NCBI GenBank assembly: GCA_039177555.1
Contig: JBCDFV010000015.1
Coordinates: 1-64,000, forward strand
Direction: 5' to 3'
Source of the DNA: JANQGH01 sp039177555
Lineage (GTDB): Bacteria; Pseudomonadota; Alphaproteobacteria; DSM-16000; Inquilinaceae
DNA: 64,000 nucleotides
Shown here: positions 46,669 through 55,569 of the stretch, one piece after another
Position numbering within the stretch: position 1 is the first letter of the stretch
How the letters are laid out: each line of letters starts with the position of its first letter
Notes under the pieces: model-generated
Told to the model about the DNA's origin: nothing
Seen by the model: only the letters and a program-made list of their open reading frames with translations
The model's database searches: none
Position numbers and translations under genes: made by a program

Positions 46669-48189
46669 TTAGTCGGAGTCGGCCACGCCCTCCGCCCTCA
46701 GCCGGGCACGCCGCGCGCGATAGCTGGGCAAGAAGATCAACAGCGCCGCGATGGCCAGCAGGCCAAGCGTCATCGGCCGCTCAACGATGAAGCCGATGCC
46801 GTCATAGAGCTGCATCGAGCGGGCGAAGTTGTTCTCCAGCATCGGCCCGAGGATGAAGCCGATCAGCAGCGGCGCCAGCGGATAGTCCGCCAGCCGCAGG
46901 ATCGTCGCGATGACGCCAAGCCCGGTCAGGATCAACAGCTCGGTCGCGTTGTTCTGCCCGATATAGGCGCCCATCATCGTGAAGAAGATAATGAACGGGA
47001 TCAGGTAGTTGCGCGGCACGGCCAGGATCTTGGCGATGTACGGGATCAGCGGCAGGTTCAAGATCAGCAGAACCACGTTGCCGATATACATCGAGATGAT
47101 CACGGCCCAGAAGATCTGCGGCTCGTCGACCATCAACCGCGGTCCGGGCGAGACGTTGAGCGCGATCAAAGCGCCTAGCAGGATCGCCGTGGTGCCTGAG
47201 CCCGGAATGCCCAGCGTCAGCAACGGCACGAACGAGCCGGTACCGGCGGCATTGTTGGCCGCCTCCGGCGCCGCGAGGCCCTTGACCGAACCCTTGCCGA
47301 ACTTCTCCTGATCCTCCTTCTTGGCCAGGTTGCGCTCCACCGCATAGCCCAGGAACGAGGCGATCGTTGCGCCCGCACCGGGCAGAACGCCGATCAGGAA
47401 GCCTTGGATCGACTGGCGGCCGATCACCGGGGTGATCTCCTTTGCCTCCTGCCGGGTGATGCGCAGATTGGTGATCTTGCCGGACCCGCCATCGCCCGTG
47501 TTCGAGCGGTTTGGGTCCATGACCAGATAGAGCGCTTCCGGCAGGGCGAACATGGCCATGGCCAGCGTGATGAAGCCGATGCCGGATTGCAGATCCATGA
47601 TGCCCATGGTGAAGCGCGGCGCGTTGAACAGGGCCCCCTCGCCGACCGTCGCGATGACGAGGCCGAGAATGGTCATCATCACGGCCTTGGCGACGTTGCC
47701 GGTGCCGGCAAAGGCCGCAATGGCCGATAGGCCGAGCACCATGAGCGCGAAGTACTCCGCGGAATGGAAGATCAGCGCCACCGAGGCCAAGGCTGGCGCG
47801 AAAATCATCAGCAGGATGGCGCCGACCGTGCCGCCGGTGAACGAGGCGATCGCGGCGATCGTCAAGGCCTTACCGGCCTTGCCCTGGCGCGCCAGCGGAT
47901 AGCCGTCGAAACTGGTGGCCACGGTCGAGGCGATGCCGGGCGCGTTGATCAGGATCGACGATGTCGAGCCGCCGAAGATGGCGCCGTAATAGACACCGGC
48001 CAGCAGGATCAAGGCCGATGACGGATCGCCGATGGTAATCGCGACCGGGATCATGATGGCGATGATCGACATCGGACCCAGGCCGGGCAGCATACCGATG
48101 AACGTGCCGATCAGACAGCCGCCGACGACCATCATGATGTTGGTGAGCGAAAAGGCGGAAGAAACGCCGATATAGAGGCCTTCAAGCAT
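46669..48189 (-). CDS. tctA: Tripartite tricarboxylate transporter permease TctA
   Basis: A 506-residue large permease of the TTT family with about twelve hydrophobic helices. Landmarks: GCLIGTFIGMLPGLGPMS (residues 24-41), YYGAIFGGSTSSILINAPG, GVLPGAGATIASFLGYAVER and the second-half GTGSFVPLLTLGIPGSGTTAILLGA region (given partly). It works with TctB and the periplasmic TctC to import carboxylates. It is 12 bp downstream of tctB on the minus strand. The C-terminus faces prpB. Confidence 0.95.
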   Translation of the reverse strand: MLEGLYIGVSSAFSLTNIMMVVGGCLIGTFIGMLPGLGPMSIIAIMIPVAITIGDPSSALILLAGVYYGAIFGGSTSSILINAPGIASTVATSFDGYPLARQGKAGKALTIAAIASFTGGTVGAILLMIFAPALASVALIFHSAEYFALMVLGLSAIAAFAGTGNVAKAVMMTILGLVIATVGEGALFNAPRFTMGIMDLQSGIGFITLAMAMFALPEALYLVMDPNRSNTGDGGSGKITNLRITRQEAKEITPVIGRQSIQGFLIGVLPGAGATIASFLGYAVERNLAKKEDQEKFGKGSVKGLAAPEAANNAAGTGSFVPLLTLGIPGSGTTAILLGALIALNVSPGPRLMVDEPQIFWAVIISMYIGNVVLLILNLPLIPYIAKILAVPRNYLIPFIIFFTMMGAYIGQNNATELLILTGLGVIATILRLADYPLAPLLIGFILGPMLENNFARSMQLYDGIGFIVERPMTLGLLAIAALLIFLPSYRARRARLRAEGVADSD

Positions 48190-48201
48190 GGTTTCTTCCC
48201 C

Positions 48202-48684
48202 TCACAAAAAGGTCGGTAGCGGTCGCAGGAAGATGCCGAGCACCTGTTCGACCAGATACCAGACGATCCCCGCCGCGACGGCGGCGACAATCATCGTTAT
48301 GACCAGACGCCGCTCGCCAAGCACGTAGGAGCTGAGCGTCAGGAACAGGAAGGTCGAGATCAAGAAGCCCAGCGGGCGGAGCAACAACGCATAGGCGACC
48401 ATGAACCCCAGCAGCAGGGCTGCCTGTCCGACCCTGTAATCGTGCAGGCGACGATAGTTGATCTCGCGGGTCTCCGCGTCGAGCTTGGACTTTTCGAGAT
48501 TGAAGATGACCGCCAAAGAGACGAGCGCGCCGGCGATCGAAAGGACTTTGGGAAAGCTTGACGGCCAGATCGGATTGCGCTGCAAGATCGGCGGCAACGA
48601 CGCGTCCATGGTGAACCAGGCCGCATAGCCATAGGCCAGGAAGACCAGCAAGATAACCAGGGCGATCCAGCGGTCGAGTGCCAT
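48202..48684 (-). CDS. tctB: Tripartite tricarboxylate transporter small permease TctB
   Basis: A 160-residue four-helix membrane protein of the TctB family: helices at about residues 7-25, 40-62, 90-120 and 130-150. A polar loop with QRNPIWPSSFPKVLS lies between the first two, the usual TctB signature. It sits between tctC and tctA, the normal order for TTT systems. Sequence is poorly conserved in the family, so the call leans on topology and position. Confidence 0.9.
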   Translation of the reverse strand: MALDRWIALVILLVFLAYGYAAWFTMDASLPPILQRNPIWPSSFPKVLSIAGALVSLAVIFNLEKSKLDAETREINYRRLHDYRVGQAALLLGFMVAYALLLRPLGFLISTFLFLTLSSYVLGERRLVITMIVAAVAAGIVWYLVEQVLGIFLRPLPTFL

Positions 48685-48749
48685 CGTGCCCTCCCTGTTT
48701 TTGTTATGGTCCGCCCGGCCTTGCGACCGGGCGGAAGGTTGTTAGTGGA

Positions 48750-49742
48750 TCATAGGAAGCCGAGCGTTCTCATCAGGTCGCCGATTTCCTGCTCCTGGTT
48801 TTCCAGGAACGTCTGGAAGTCCTCGCCGGAGTTGTGGATGTTCACCCAGCCATTGCGCTGGCGCACATCCTCCCACTCCTCCGTGTCGTACATCTGGGCA
48901 AGTGCCTCCTGATAGGCCGCCAGCGTATCCTCCGGCAGACCTGGGGGTCCGAAGAAACCGCGCCAGTTCACGAACGTGGTGTCGAGCCCCTGTTCGACCA
49001 TGGTCGGCGCATCGTCAAACCCTTCGACCCGTTCGTCGGCGGTTATGCCGATGATCCGAACCTCGCCGGCCCGTGCCAGTTCCACGGCCTCGCTGAAGCC
49101 GGTGGAAAGCACGTCGATCTCGCCCGACAAGAGCCCGGCAAGCGCTTCACCGCCAGCGTCATAGGGAACGTAGCTGACCTCCAGCGGATCGATGCCGCCT
49201 GCCTGCATGACCATGGCCGCGACCAAATGGTCCATGCCGCCGGGTACCGAACCGCCACCGACCGAGACCGCCGACGAATCGGCTTCGAAGGCCGAAATCA
49301 GATCCGACATGCCTTCGATGTCGCTGTCGTCCGCGACAACCAGCGCCGCATAATCGCCGATCGTGCCGGCGACCAAGGTCAGATCACGGAAGTTTTGCGG
49401 GAATATGCCGGTCAGCGACCGGATGATGATGGGCGTGGAACTCACCATCAACGTGCCGTGATTGCTCTCGGCGTTTTCGATGATGTAGCCGAGCGCCCGG
49501 CCGCCGCCGCCACCGGACATGTTCTCGTAGCTGGCCGTGCCGACGAGACCCGATTCGGTCAGCGCCTCGCCGGTGCCGCGCGCGGTACCGTCCCAGCCGC
49601 CGCCGGCGCCGCCGGGGATCAGGAAGTGGATGCTGTCGACCACGGGTTCGCTTTGGGCGAAGGCCGACGCGGCCATGCCGAACGACGTGGCTACGGCCAG
49701 CGCGGCGACCGCGGTGGTGCGCATGAGGGGGATGTTGATCAT
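48750..49742 (-). CDS. tctC: Tripartite tricarboxylate transporter solute-binding protein (TctC/Bug)
   Basis: A 330-residue periplasmic Bug-family receptor. The signal peptide runs to about residue 29 (TTAVAALAVATSFGMAASAFA). The mature chain shows IHFLIPGGAGGGWDGTARG near its start, the ligand-loop pattern typical of Bug proteins, and VSVGGGSVPGGMDHL. ATG 49742 has GGAGGA at proper spacing. It heads the transporter part of the operon, 107 bp after the RraA-like gene. The bound acid cannot be read, but the neighbouring enzymes point to a tricarboxylate such as a methylcitrate-type compound. Confidence 0.93.
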   Translation of the reverse strand: MINIPLMRTTAVAALAVATSFGMAASAFAQSEPVVDSIHFLIPGGAGGGWDGTARGTGEALTESGLVGTASYENMSGGGGGRALGYIIENAESNHGTLMVSSTPIIIRSLTGIFPQNFRDLTLVAGTIGDYAALVVADDSDIEGMSDLISAFEADSSAVSVGGGSVPGGMDHLVAAMVMQAGGIDPLEVSYVPYDAGGEALAGLLSGEIDVLSTGFSEAVELARAGEVRIIGITADERVEGFDDAPTMVEQGLDTTFVNWRGFFGPPGLPEDTLAAYQEALAQMYDTEEWEDVRQRNGWVNIHNSGEDFQTFLENQEQEIGDLMRTLGFL

Positions 49743-49849
49743 GGTTTCCTCCAATTGATCTGTTCAACGGGTTGGTTTTGATTGTTCGAAGTCGACATAC
49801 GCCGCCCGTCTCGGCGCAACTTCATGGCTTGGGGATCCTTGCTATCTCC

Positions 49850-50359
49850 TTACTGGGTTCCTGTCGAGAACAGTGGCGCATCGCTGACGATAATGCCATC
49901 GGCATCGCAGTAAACGCACTGTCCAGGCTCAAACAGCACGCGCCCGAACGCGACCGGCACATCGATCGCGCCGATGCCCGTCTTGCCGCTGCGCACGGGC
50001 GTCACGCCCAGGGCCTTGATGCCGATGTCGATCTGAGCCAGCCGCGCGGCGTCCCGAACGGCGCCATGGATGACGATGCCGGCCCAGCCGTTGCGCTGAA
50101 GAATGTCGCCGTTGATGTCGCCCAACAGGGCGCTGTGAAGCGAGCCGCCGCCATCGACCACGCAGACGGCCCCCTCGCCCGGCTCGCGAAACAATTGCTG
50201 GACCAGCTTGGTATCTTCCATGGTGACCGCCGTGCGGATGCGACCCGCGAACATGGTGCGGCCACCGAAATCGAGGAATGGCGACACAACGGGGCGCGCC
50301 TTGCCGGGGTTGGCATCACTGAGATCGGTCGTCGGGGCCGGCTGCAGGGCGTGTTTCAT
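49850..50359 (-). CDS. RraA-like protein (possible HMG/CHA-type aldolase)
   Basis: A 169-residue RraA-fold protein. The family core is present: GDINGDILQRNGWAGIVI, GAVRDAA with Arg-Asp (the pair that binds pyruvate carboxylate and metal in 4-hydroxy-4-methyl-2-oxoglutarate aldolases), and KTGIGAIDVPVAFG. RNase E-binding RraA and class II pyruvate aldolases share this fold. Within a catabolic operon, an aldolase or oxaloacetate-decarboxylase role is the more likely. Its ATG overlaps the prpF stop (50356-50359). The gap of 107 bp to tctC may hold an internal signal. Confidence 0.85.
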   Translation of the reverse strand: MKHALQPAPTTDLSDANPGKARPVVSPFLDFGGRTMFAGRIRTAVTMEDTKLVQQLFREPGEGAVCVVDGGGSLHSALLGDINGDILQRNGWAGIVIHGAVRDAARLAQIDIGIKALGVTPVRSGKTGIGAIDVPVAFGRVLFEPGQCVYCDADGIIVSDAPLFSTGTQ

Positions 50360-51504
50360 GCTGCCGCCTCGAACGCTTCCGCCGGCACAAGGATGGACCC
50401 TTCCATAAGCCGACGCTGGGTGCGGTAGGTGGTCGCGGACACCGCCTCGAACCCGTCCTCCGTCGCGCGGACTTGGGCTTCGACAGGCAGAAGGCCGGAC
50501 GGATTGCCGATCAGCGTGGCTTGGCCCTCGGCGGCCAGTTCGTGCGCAATCGTGCCGGGAATGCGCATTGCGGTCGCCAGACACATGGCCCCCGTCAGCG
50601 TCACGGCCCGGTGCACGTTGCCCATGGAGACAATGCGAACGGCGATTTGATAGCTGTCCGCCTTATAGGTTCGACCGTCGAGCGCGGTGAAGCCACCCGG
50701 CGGCCCGAGCATGGCGATTTTCGGATTGGAGAGAATGGCGGTTTCCGGCCATTCCGACATCCCCATGGCGACCGAGGCAGCGCGCCGGATCTTGTCCAGC
50801 ATCGCCATCAGGTTCCGATCCGCGTCCAGGTCGGCCGGCGCCTCCAGCGCGGTCCGGCCCAGGTCGGTGGCGCGGACGAAGGCGACCGGGTTGGAGGCAT
50901 CGACCATCGAAGCCTCGATCTGACCGACGCCGTCCACGTTCAGGACATCCCGGACATTGCCCGTCGGCAACAGCGACCCGGTCGCCGCGCCGCCCAAATT
51001 GAAATAGTCGAGACGGATCTTCGCCCCCTTGGTCGACACGCCCGGGATCTCGAACGTGCCTTCCTCAACGCTTTTTCCGTCCTTGACCGGAAAGGTCGCC
51101 GTGAACAGGGCGTCCGTATTGGTGTTGTAGACCCGGACCGCTGCGGTATCGCCCGTGGCCTTCACCATGCCCTCGTCGACCGCAAACGGGCCGACCGACG
51201 CGGACATGTTGCCGCACATCGATCCGTAGTCCGCCACCGCCTGATCGATCGCCACCTGAACGAACGTGTAGTCGATGTCGGCATCGTCGCGCGCCGAGGG
51301 TTCGACGATCACGGCCTTCGACAGGGACGAGATGCCCCCACCCATGCCGTCAAGCTGGCGCCCGTAGGGGTCGGGGGAGCCCATAATCTGACAAAAGATG
51401 CGGTTACGCAGCTCGATATCGGGCGGCAGGTTGGACCCTTTGAACAGCACCGCCTTCGAGGTGCCGCCGCGCGCAAAGACCGCCGGGATGCGCATCGCCG
51501 TCAT
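50356..51504 (-). CDS. prpF: PrpF-type 2-methylaconitate isomerase
   Basis: A 382-residue PrpF of the diaminopimelate-epimerase fold. It begins MRIPAVFARGGTSKAVLF and contains DGMGGGISSLSKAVIV, DYGSMCGNMSASVGPFA with the active-site-region Cys, and the LDYFNLGGAATGSLLPTG loop. It isomerises trans- to cis-2-methylaconitate, partnering AcnD. Start ATG 51504 shares a base with the acnD stop (TGATG), and its own stop overlaps the RraA-like start, so translation is coupled. The frame upstream of 51504 is a shadow of acnD. Confidence 0.92.
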   Translation of the reverse strand: MTAMRIPAVFARGGTSKAVLFKGSNLPPDIELRNRIFCQIMGSPDPYGRQLDGMGGGISSLSKAVIVEPSARDDADIDYTFVQVAIDQAVADYGSMCGNMSASVGPFAVDEGMVKATGDTAAVRVYNTNTDALFTATFPVKDGKSVEEGTFEIPGVSTKGAKIRLDYFNLGGAATGSLLPTGNVRDVLNVDGVGQIEASMVDASNPVAFVRATDLGRTALEAPADLDADRNLMAMLDKIRRAASVAMGMSEWPETAILSNPKIAMLGPPGGFTALDGRTYKADSYQIAVRIVSMGNVHRAVTLTGAMCLATAMRIPGTIAHELAAEGQATLIGNPSGLLPVEAQVRATEDGFEAVSATTYRTQRRLMEGSILVPAEAFEAAA

Positions 51505-54113
51505 CACGCGGCCGCCGCGACGAAACCGCGAAACGCGCGCGGCAGCAGGCCGCCATGGCGGAACGTCTCGCGCTCGGCGTCGTTGTAGAGGCGCAGGTCC
51601 AGCGGAACGGTTTCCACGGCACCGTTCGATCGATGGATCGTCAGGGATGCGGTCGTCAGATCGTCGGAGAGCCCGATATCGAAGGTCTCGGTGCCATCCA
51701 GGCCCAAGGTGTGCCGGTTCGTTCCGTCGACGAAGCACAGCGGCGCGATGCCCATATTCACCAGGTTCGACCGGTGAATGCGTTCAAAGCTCTCGGTGAT
51801 GACCGCCCGGACACCAGCGAGCCAAGGCGCCTTGGCGGCGGTGTCGCGCGACGAGCCGCAGCCGTATTCCTTGCCGCCGATGACGACCAGCTTCTGGCCG
51901 CGCGTCACATACGTGTCGATCGCCTCGAACATTGAAACGATCTTGCCTTCGGGTTCGAGACGCGTCCAGGGGCCTTCATGGTCCGGCGTCATCTCGTTCC
52001 GCAAGCGGACATTGGCGAATGTCGACCGAATCACGATGTCCGAACAGCCGCGCCTGGTGCCGAACGAGTTGAAATCGACCGGATCGACGCCCTGCGCGCG
52101 CAGAAACTTGGCGGCGTCGCTGTCCGGAACGATCGCACCGGAAGGCGAGATATGATCGGTCGTGATGCTGTCCCCCAGAATGGCCAACGGCCGCAACCCC
52201 GTCAGCGGCCCAACGGGCACGACACGCGATGAGATGGATTTCACGAAGGGCGGGAAACTGACATAGGTCGATGGCACCCAATCATACTCGCCGGCCTCCG
52301 CCTTCAACGCATTCCAATCCTCGTTGACGGTGCCGATCCGGCCGTAGGTCGACAAAAAGCGGTCGGGTGTCAGATGGGCGTCGATGATGGCGTCCACCTC
52401 CGCTTCATCGGGCCATAGATCGGCGAGGGTCACCGGGTCGCCGGACCGGTCATGGCCCAGCGGCTCGGTCGTGATGTCCTTCAGGATCGTGCCCGCAAGC
52501 GCATAGGCGACCACGAGTGGTGGCGCCGTCAGCACGTTGCGCGACGCCAGCGGGTGGATCCGGCCGGCGAAGTTGCGGTTGCCGGACAGCACGGCGACGC
52601 CTTTGACGTCATGGTCATTGATCGCCGCCTCATGCTCCGGCGCCAGCGGGCCGGACATGCCGTTGCAGGTCGAGCAGGCAAAGGCCGTGACGTGGAAGCC
52701 CAGCCGGTCCAACGAGGCTTGCAGTCCGCTTTCGGACAGGTATCGCGCCACGACGCGCGAGCCTGGGGCCAGCGAGGTCTTCACATGGGGCTTGACCTGA
52801 AGCCCGCGTGCCACGGCGTTCCGGGCCAGCAGGCCGGCGAGCACCATGTTTCGGGGATTGGCCGTGTTGGTGCAGCTGGTGATCGAAGCGACCACGACAT
52901 CGCCGTCGCCGATCTCATGATCCGTGTCGCTGACCGGCACGCGGCGGCGAGTTTCGTGCTCCCCCTCGTGCGCGAGGGTTCGCGCTGCGTCGGCCAGATC
53001 GATGCGCTGTTCCGGACGGCCGGGGCCGGCGACCGAGCGTCCAACCTTGTTCAGATCAAGCGGCACGACTTGGTCGTAATCGATGGACGGATCGGTCGCT
53101 TCAACCCAAAGGCCCTGGGCGCGATTGTAGGCCTCGACCAAGCGCACATGCTCCACCGCGCGGCCCGTTTCGCGCAGGTAGCGCACGGTGTTGGCGTCGG
53201 ACGGACAGAAGACGCAGGTCGCGCCATATTCCGGGGCCATGTTCGCGATCGTGCCCCGGTCGGCGACGGACAGCCGGCCGTAGCCGGGGCCGAACAGCTC
53301 GACAAAACAATCGACCACGCCGACCGCGCGGAGTTTCTCAGCCAATGTCAAAGCGATATCCGTGGCCGTCGCCTCATGCGAAAGGCTGCCCGAGACCTCG
53401 ACACCCACGACGCGCGGTACATTGACCGCCGTCGCCTCGCCAAACATGATCGCCTCGGCCTCAAGACCGCCGATGCCCCAGCCCAAGACGCCCAGCCCGT
53501 TGATCATGGGCGTGTGGCTGTCGGTGCCCAGATTGGTGTCCGGCGCCAGCAGCCCGGAACCCGGCGCCGTCTCACTGACCACCCTGCCCAGATACTCCAG
53601 ATTGATCTGATGCATGATGCCGCCGCCGGGGGGGAAGACGCGCAGGTTTGGGAAGCGGGCCTCGCAAGCCTTGATGAAGGCGAACCGCTCGCGGTTGAGC
53701 TCGAACTCGCGGCGCTGGTTGTTCGACAGCGCCTCATCGTCCGCCCAGTGGTTGATCGTCATCGAATGGTCGATGATCAGGTCCACGGGCAGCGCCATGT
53801 CGATGCGCGCAGGGTCGCCCCCCTGATCGGCAACCGCCGAGCGCATGGCCATGACGTCGACCAAGAGCGCCAGCCCCAGCATGTCTTGAAGCAGCAACCG
53901 GGACGGACGAAACGGCACCGCGCCGCCCTGCCGGTCAGCAACATGCAAGACGGCGTCACCCTGGGGGTCCTGCCGCAGCACGTTTTCTGCCAACACCCGC
54001 AACGCATAGGGCAACCGGCGCACCGACTTGCCGAGACGGTGTGCATAGTCGACGGCCCGGAAGGGCGTGCCCTCGATTTCAGCTGTCTGGGTAATTGGAT
54101 GGCTGAGCGGCAT
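51504..54113 (-). CDS. acnD: Fe/S-dependent 2-methylisocitrate dehydratase (AcnD-type aconitase)
   Basis: An 869-residue aconitase-superfamily hydratase. The [4Fe-4S] cysteines lie in SITSCTNT and ACSTCNGMSG; other landmarks are NTDSHTP-type NLGTDSHTPMINGLGVLGWG and the swivelling-domain GKEYGCGSSRDTAAK. Size and close coupling to prpF identify it as AcnD rather than housekeeping AcnA, although the two are close relatives. It would dehydrate 2-methylcitrate to a 2-methylaconitate. It is the first gene of a seven-gene minus-strand operon and is divergent from an IclR regulator 72 bp away. Confidence 0.9.
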   Translation of the reverse strand: MPLSHPITQTAEIEGTPFRAVDYAHRLGKSVRRLPYALRVLAENVLRQDPQGDAVLHVADRQGGAVPFRPSRLLLQDMLGLALLVDVMAMRSAVADQGGDPARIDMALPVDLIIDHSMTINHWADDEALSNNQRREFELNRERFAFIKACEARFPNLRVFPPGGGIMHQINLEYLGRVVSETAPGSGLLAPDTNLGTDSHTPMINGLGVLGWGIGGLEAEAIMFGEATAVNVPRVVGVEVSGSLSHEATATDIALTLAEKLRAVGVVDCFVELFGPGYGRLSVADRGTIANMAPEYGATCVFCPSDANTVRYLRETGRAVEHVRLVEAYNRAQGLWVEATDPSIDYDQVVPLDLNKVGRSVAGPGRPEQRIDLADAARTLAHEGEHETRRRVPVSDTDHEIGDGDVVVASITSCTNTANPRNMVLAGLLARNAVARGLQVKPHVKTSLAPGSRVVARYLSESGLQASLDRLGFHVTAFACSTCNGMSGPLAPEHEAAINDHDVKGVAVLSGNRNFAGRIHPLASRNVLTAPPLVVAYALAGTILKDITTEPLGHDRSGDPVTLADLWPDEAEVDAIIDAHLTPDRFLSTYGRIGTVNEDWNALKAEAGEYDWVPSTYVSFPPFVKSISSRVVPVGPLTGLRPLAILGDSITTDHISPSGAIVPDSDAAKFLRAQGVDPVDFNSFGTRRGCSDIVIRSTFANVRLRNEMTPDHEGPWTRLEPEGKIVSMFEAIDTYVTRGQKLVVIGGKEYGCGSSRDTAAKAPWLAGVRAVITESFERIHRSNLVNMGIAPLCFVDGTNRHTLGLDGTETFDIGLSDDLTTASLTIHRSNGAVETVPLDLRLYNDAERETFRHGGLLPRAFRGFVAAAA

Positions 54114-54185
54114 AACCGGAAGCTAGACAAGGCGCGCCGCGTTTGGCAATAAAAGAGAACGCATGTTTCGCCAGAGAGAACGGCC
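54114..54185. promoter_or_regulatory. Divergent acnD / iclR promoter region
   Basis: A 72-bp AT-enriched gap between divergent starts. A GAACGCATGTTTC near-dyad is centred at 54163, with a further GAGAAC at 54174-54179. Such dyads close to the regulator start are plausible IclR sites, but no consensus can be assigned by eye. Confidence 0.35.
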
Positions 54186-54866
54186 ATGGGTGCGCTGAGA
54201 ACAGAATCCGTTGAACGGGCGATGTCGATCCTGAACGCCTTCACCAGCCAGAAGCCGCGATTGACCTTGGCCGAGCTGGCCAAGGAGACGGGCCTGCACA
54301 AGAGCACGATCCTGCGGCTGACCACGTCGATGGCGCTTTTCGGCTTCATCAACAGAGAGTCCGACGGTCGATACGCGATCGGCGCCAGCATCTGGCGGCT
54401 TGGCCTGATCTTCGGCCAGGATTTCGAGAGCGGACAGGACATACGCCCGGTCTTGAAGGAACTGGTGCGCGCCACCGGCGAGACCGCGTCGTTCTATGTG
54501 AAGGCTGGCGACGAGCGCGTGTGCCTCTACCGGGAAAACTCGCCTAACCTGATGCGCTTTCACATGGAGGAAGGCATGCGGCTGCGGCTGCAAACCGGTG
54601 CGTCAGGTCAGGTGCTCCGGTTCTTTTCCGGCGACCCTAGCGGCGACCCGTCGGCGCTGAACGAAAACGGAAGTGCGGTTTCGGTCGGCGCCCACAACCC
54701 GAACATCGCCTCGATCGCGACGCCGGTTTTCTCCGCCCGGGGCGAGTTGAAGGGCGCGCTGGCCGTGTCCGGCCTGATCACGCGCTTTGACGAGGAGGCG
54801 CGCAACCGGGCGATCCCGCTCTTGGAAGCCGGCGCAGCCCAACTGAAGCAGGTGATTACGAGCTAA
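54186..54866 (+). CDS. IclR-family transcriptional regulator
   Basis: A 226-residue IclR protein. The winged helix-turn-helix (residues 1-65: SVERAMSILNAF, LTLAELAKETGLHKSTILRL) is followed by the effector domain with SFYVKAGDERVCLYREN and IATPVFSARGELKGALAVSG. IclR regulators often sit beside carboxylate-catabolic operons. It is divergent from acnD and probably controls the seven-gene operon and itself in response to the imported acid or a product. Its 3' end overlaps the convergent lolD by 11 bp. Confidence 0.93.
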   Translation: MGALRTESVERAMSILNAFTSQKPRLTLAELAKETGLHKSTILRLTTSMALFGFINRESDGRYAIGASIWRLGLIFGQDFESGQDIRPVLKELVRATGETASFYVKAGDERVCLYRENSPNLMRFHMEEGMRLRLQTGASGQVLRFFSGDPSGDPSALNENGSAVSVGAHNPNIASIATPVFSARGELKGALAVSGLITRFDEEARNRAIPLLEAGAAQLKQVITS

Positions 54867-55569
54867 GGACTTGTCCTGACGGCTCGCGCGGCTGTTCGTG
54901 CAGAAAGCCGTCGCGCAGTTCGACCGTGCGGTCCATCCGTTCGGCCAGCTCCAGATTATGGGTCGCGACCAGGGCGGCCGTGCCGGTGGTGTGGATCAAC
55001 TCGGCCAGCATGGCGAACACGCTGTCGGCCGTCGTGTGGTCCAGATTGCCCGTCGGCTCGTCGGCGAGCAGCAGGATCGGCCGATTGGCCAGCGCCCGCG
55101 CGATCGCAACGCGCTGTTGTTCGCCGCCCGACAGCTTGGCCGGGCGATGGCCGGCGCGCTGGCTGAGGCCGACCGCCGCCAACAGTTCCGCCGCCCTGGC
55201 CCGCGCCTCGCGCTTCGACTTGCCGGCGATGATCTGCGGCAGGGCGATGTTCTCCTCGGCCGAAAACTCCGGCAACAGATGGTGAAACTGATAGACGAAG
55301 CCGATGGCGTCGCGCCGCATCCGCGTGCGTTCCTTGTCGGACAACTGGCCGGCGGCGCGCCCGCCGACGGTGATTTCGCCGCCCGTCGGCGGTTCCAACA
55401 AACCGGCGATTTGCAACAGGGTGGACTTGCCGGCGCCGCTGGGTCCGACCAGGGCCACCATCTGGCCGGCAGAAACGGTCAGATCGATGCCTTGCAGGAC
55501 CTTCAACGCTCCGCCTGGCTGGTCGAAGAACCGGGTCACGCCTTGCAGGCTCAGCCGGACCTCATTCAT
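54856..55569 (-). CDS. lolD: Lipoprotein-releasing ABC transporter ATP-binding protein
   Basis: A 237-residue ABC ATPase: GPSGAGKST (Walker A, about residue 42-50), YQFHHLLPEFSAEEN, LSGGEQQRVAIARAL (signature), LLADEPTGNLD (Walker B) and ATHNLELAERMD. The YQFHHLLPEF Q-loop context and pairing with LolC identify LolD of the lipoprotein export machine. It overlaps lolC by 8 bp and its end overlaps iclR. Confidence 0.95.
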   Translation of the reverse strand: MNEVRLSLQGVTRFFDQPGGALKVLQGIDLTVSAGQMVALVGPSGAGKSTLLQIAGLLEPPTGGEITVGGRAAGQLSDKERTRMRRDAIGFVYQFHHLLPEFSAEENIALPQIIAGKSKREARARAAELLAAVGLSQRAGHRPAKLSGGEQQRVAIARALANRPILLLADEPTGNLDHTTADSVFAMLAELIHTTGTAALVATHNLELAERMDRTVELRDGFLHEQPREPSGQVLSS

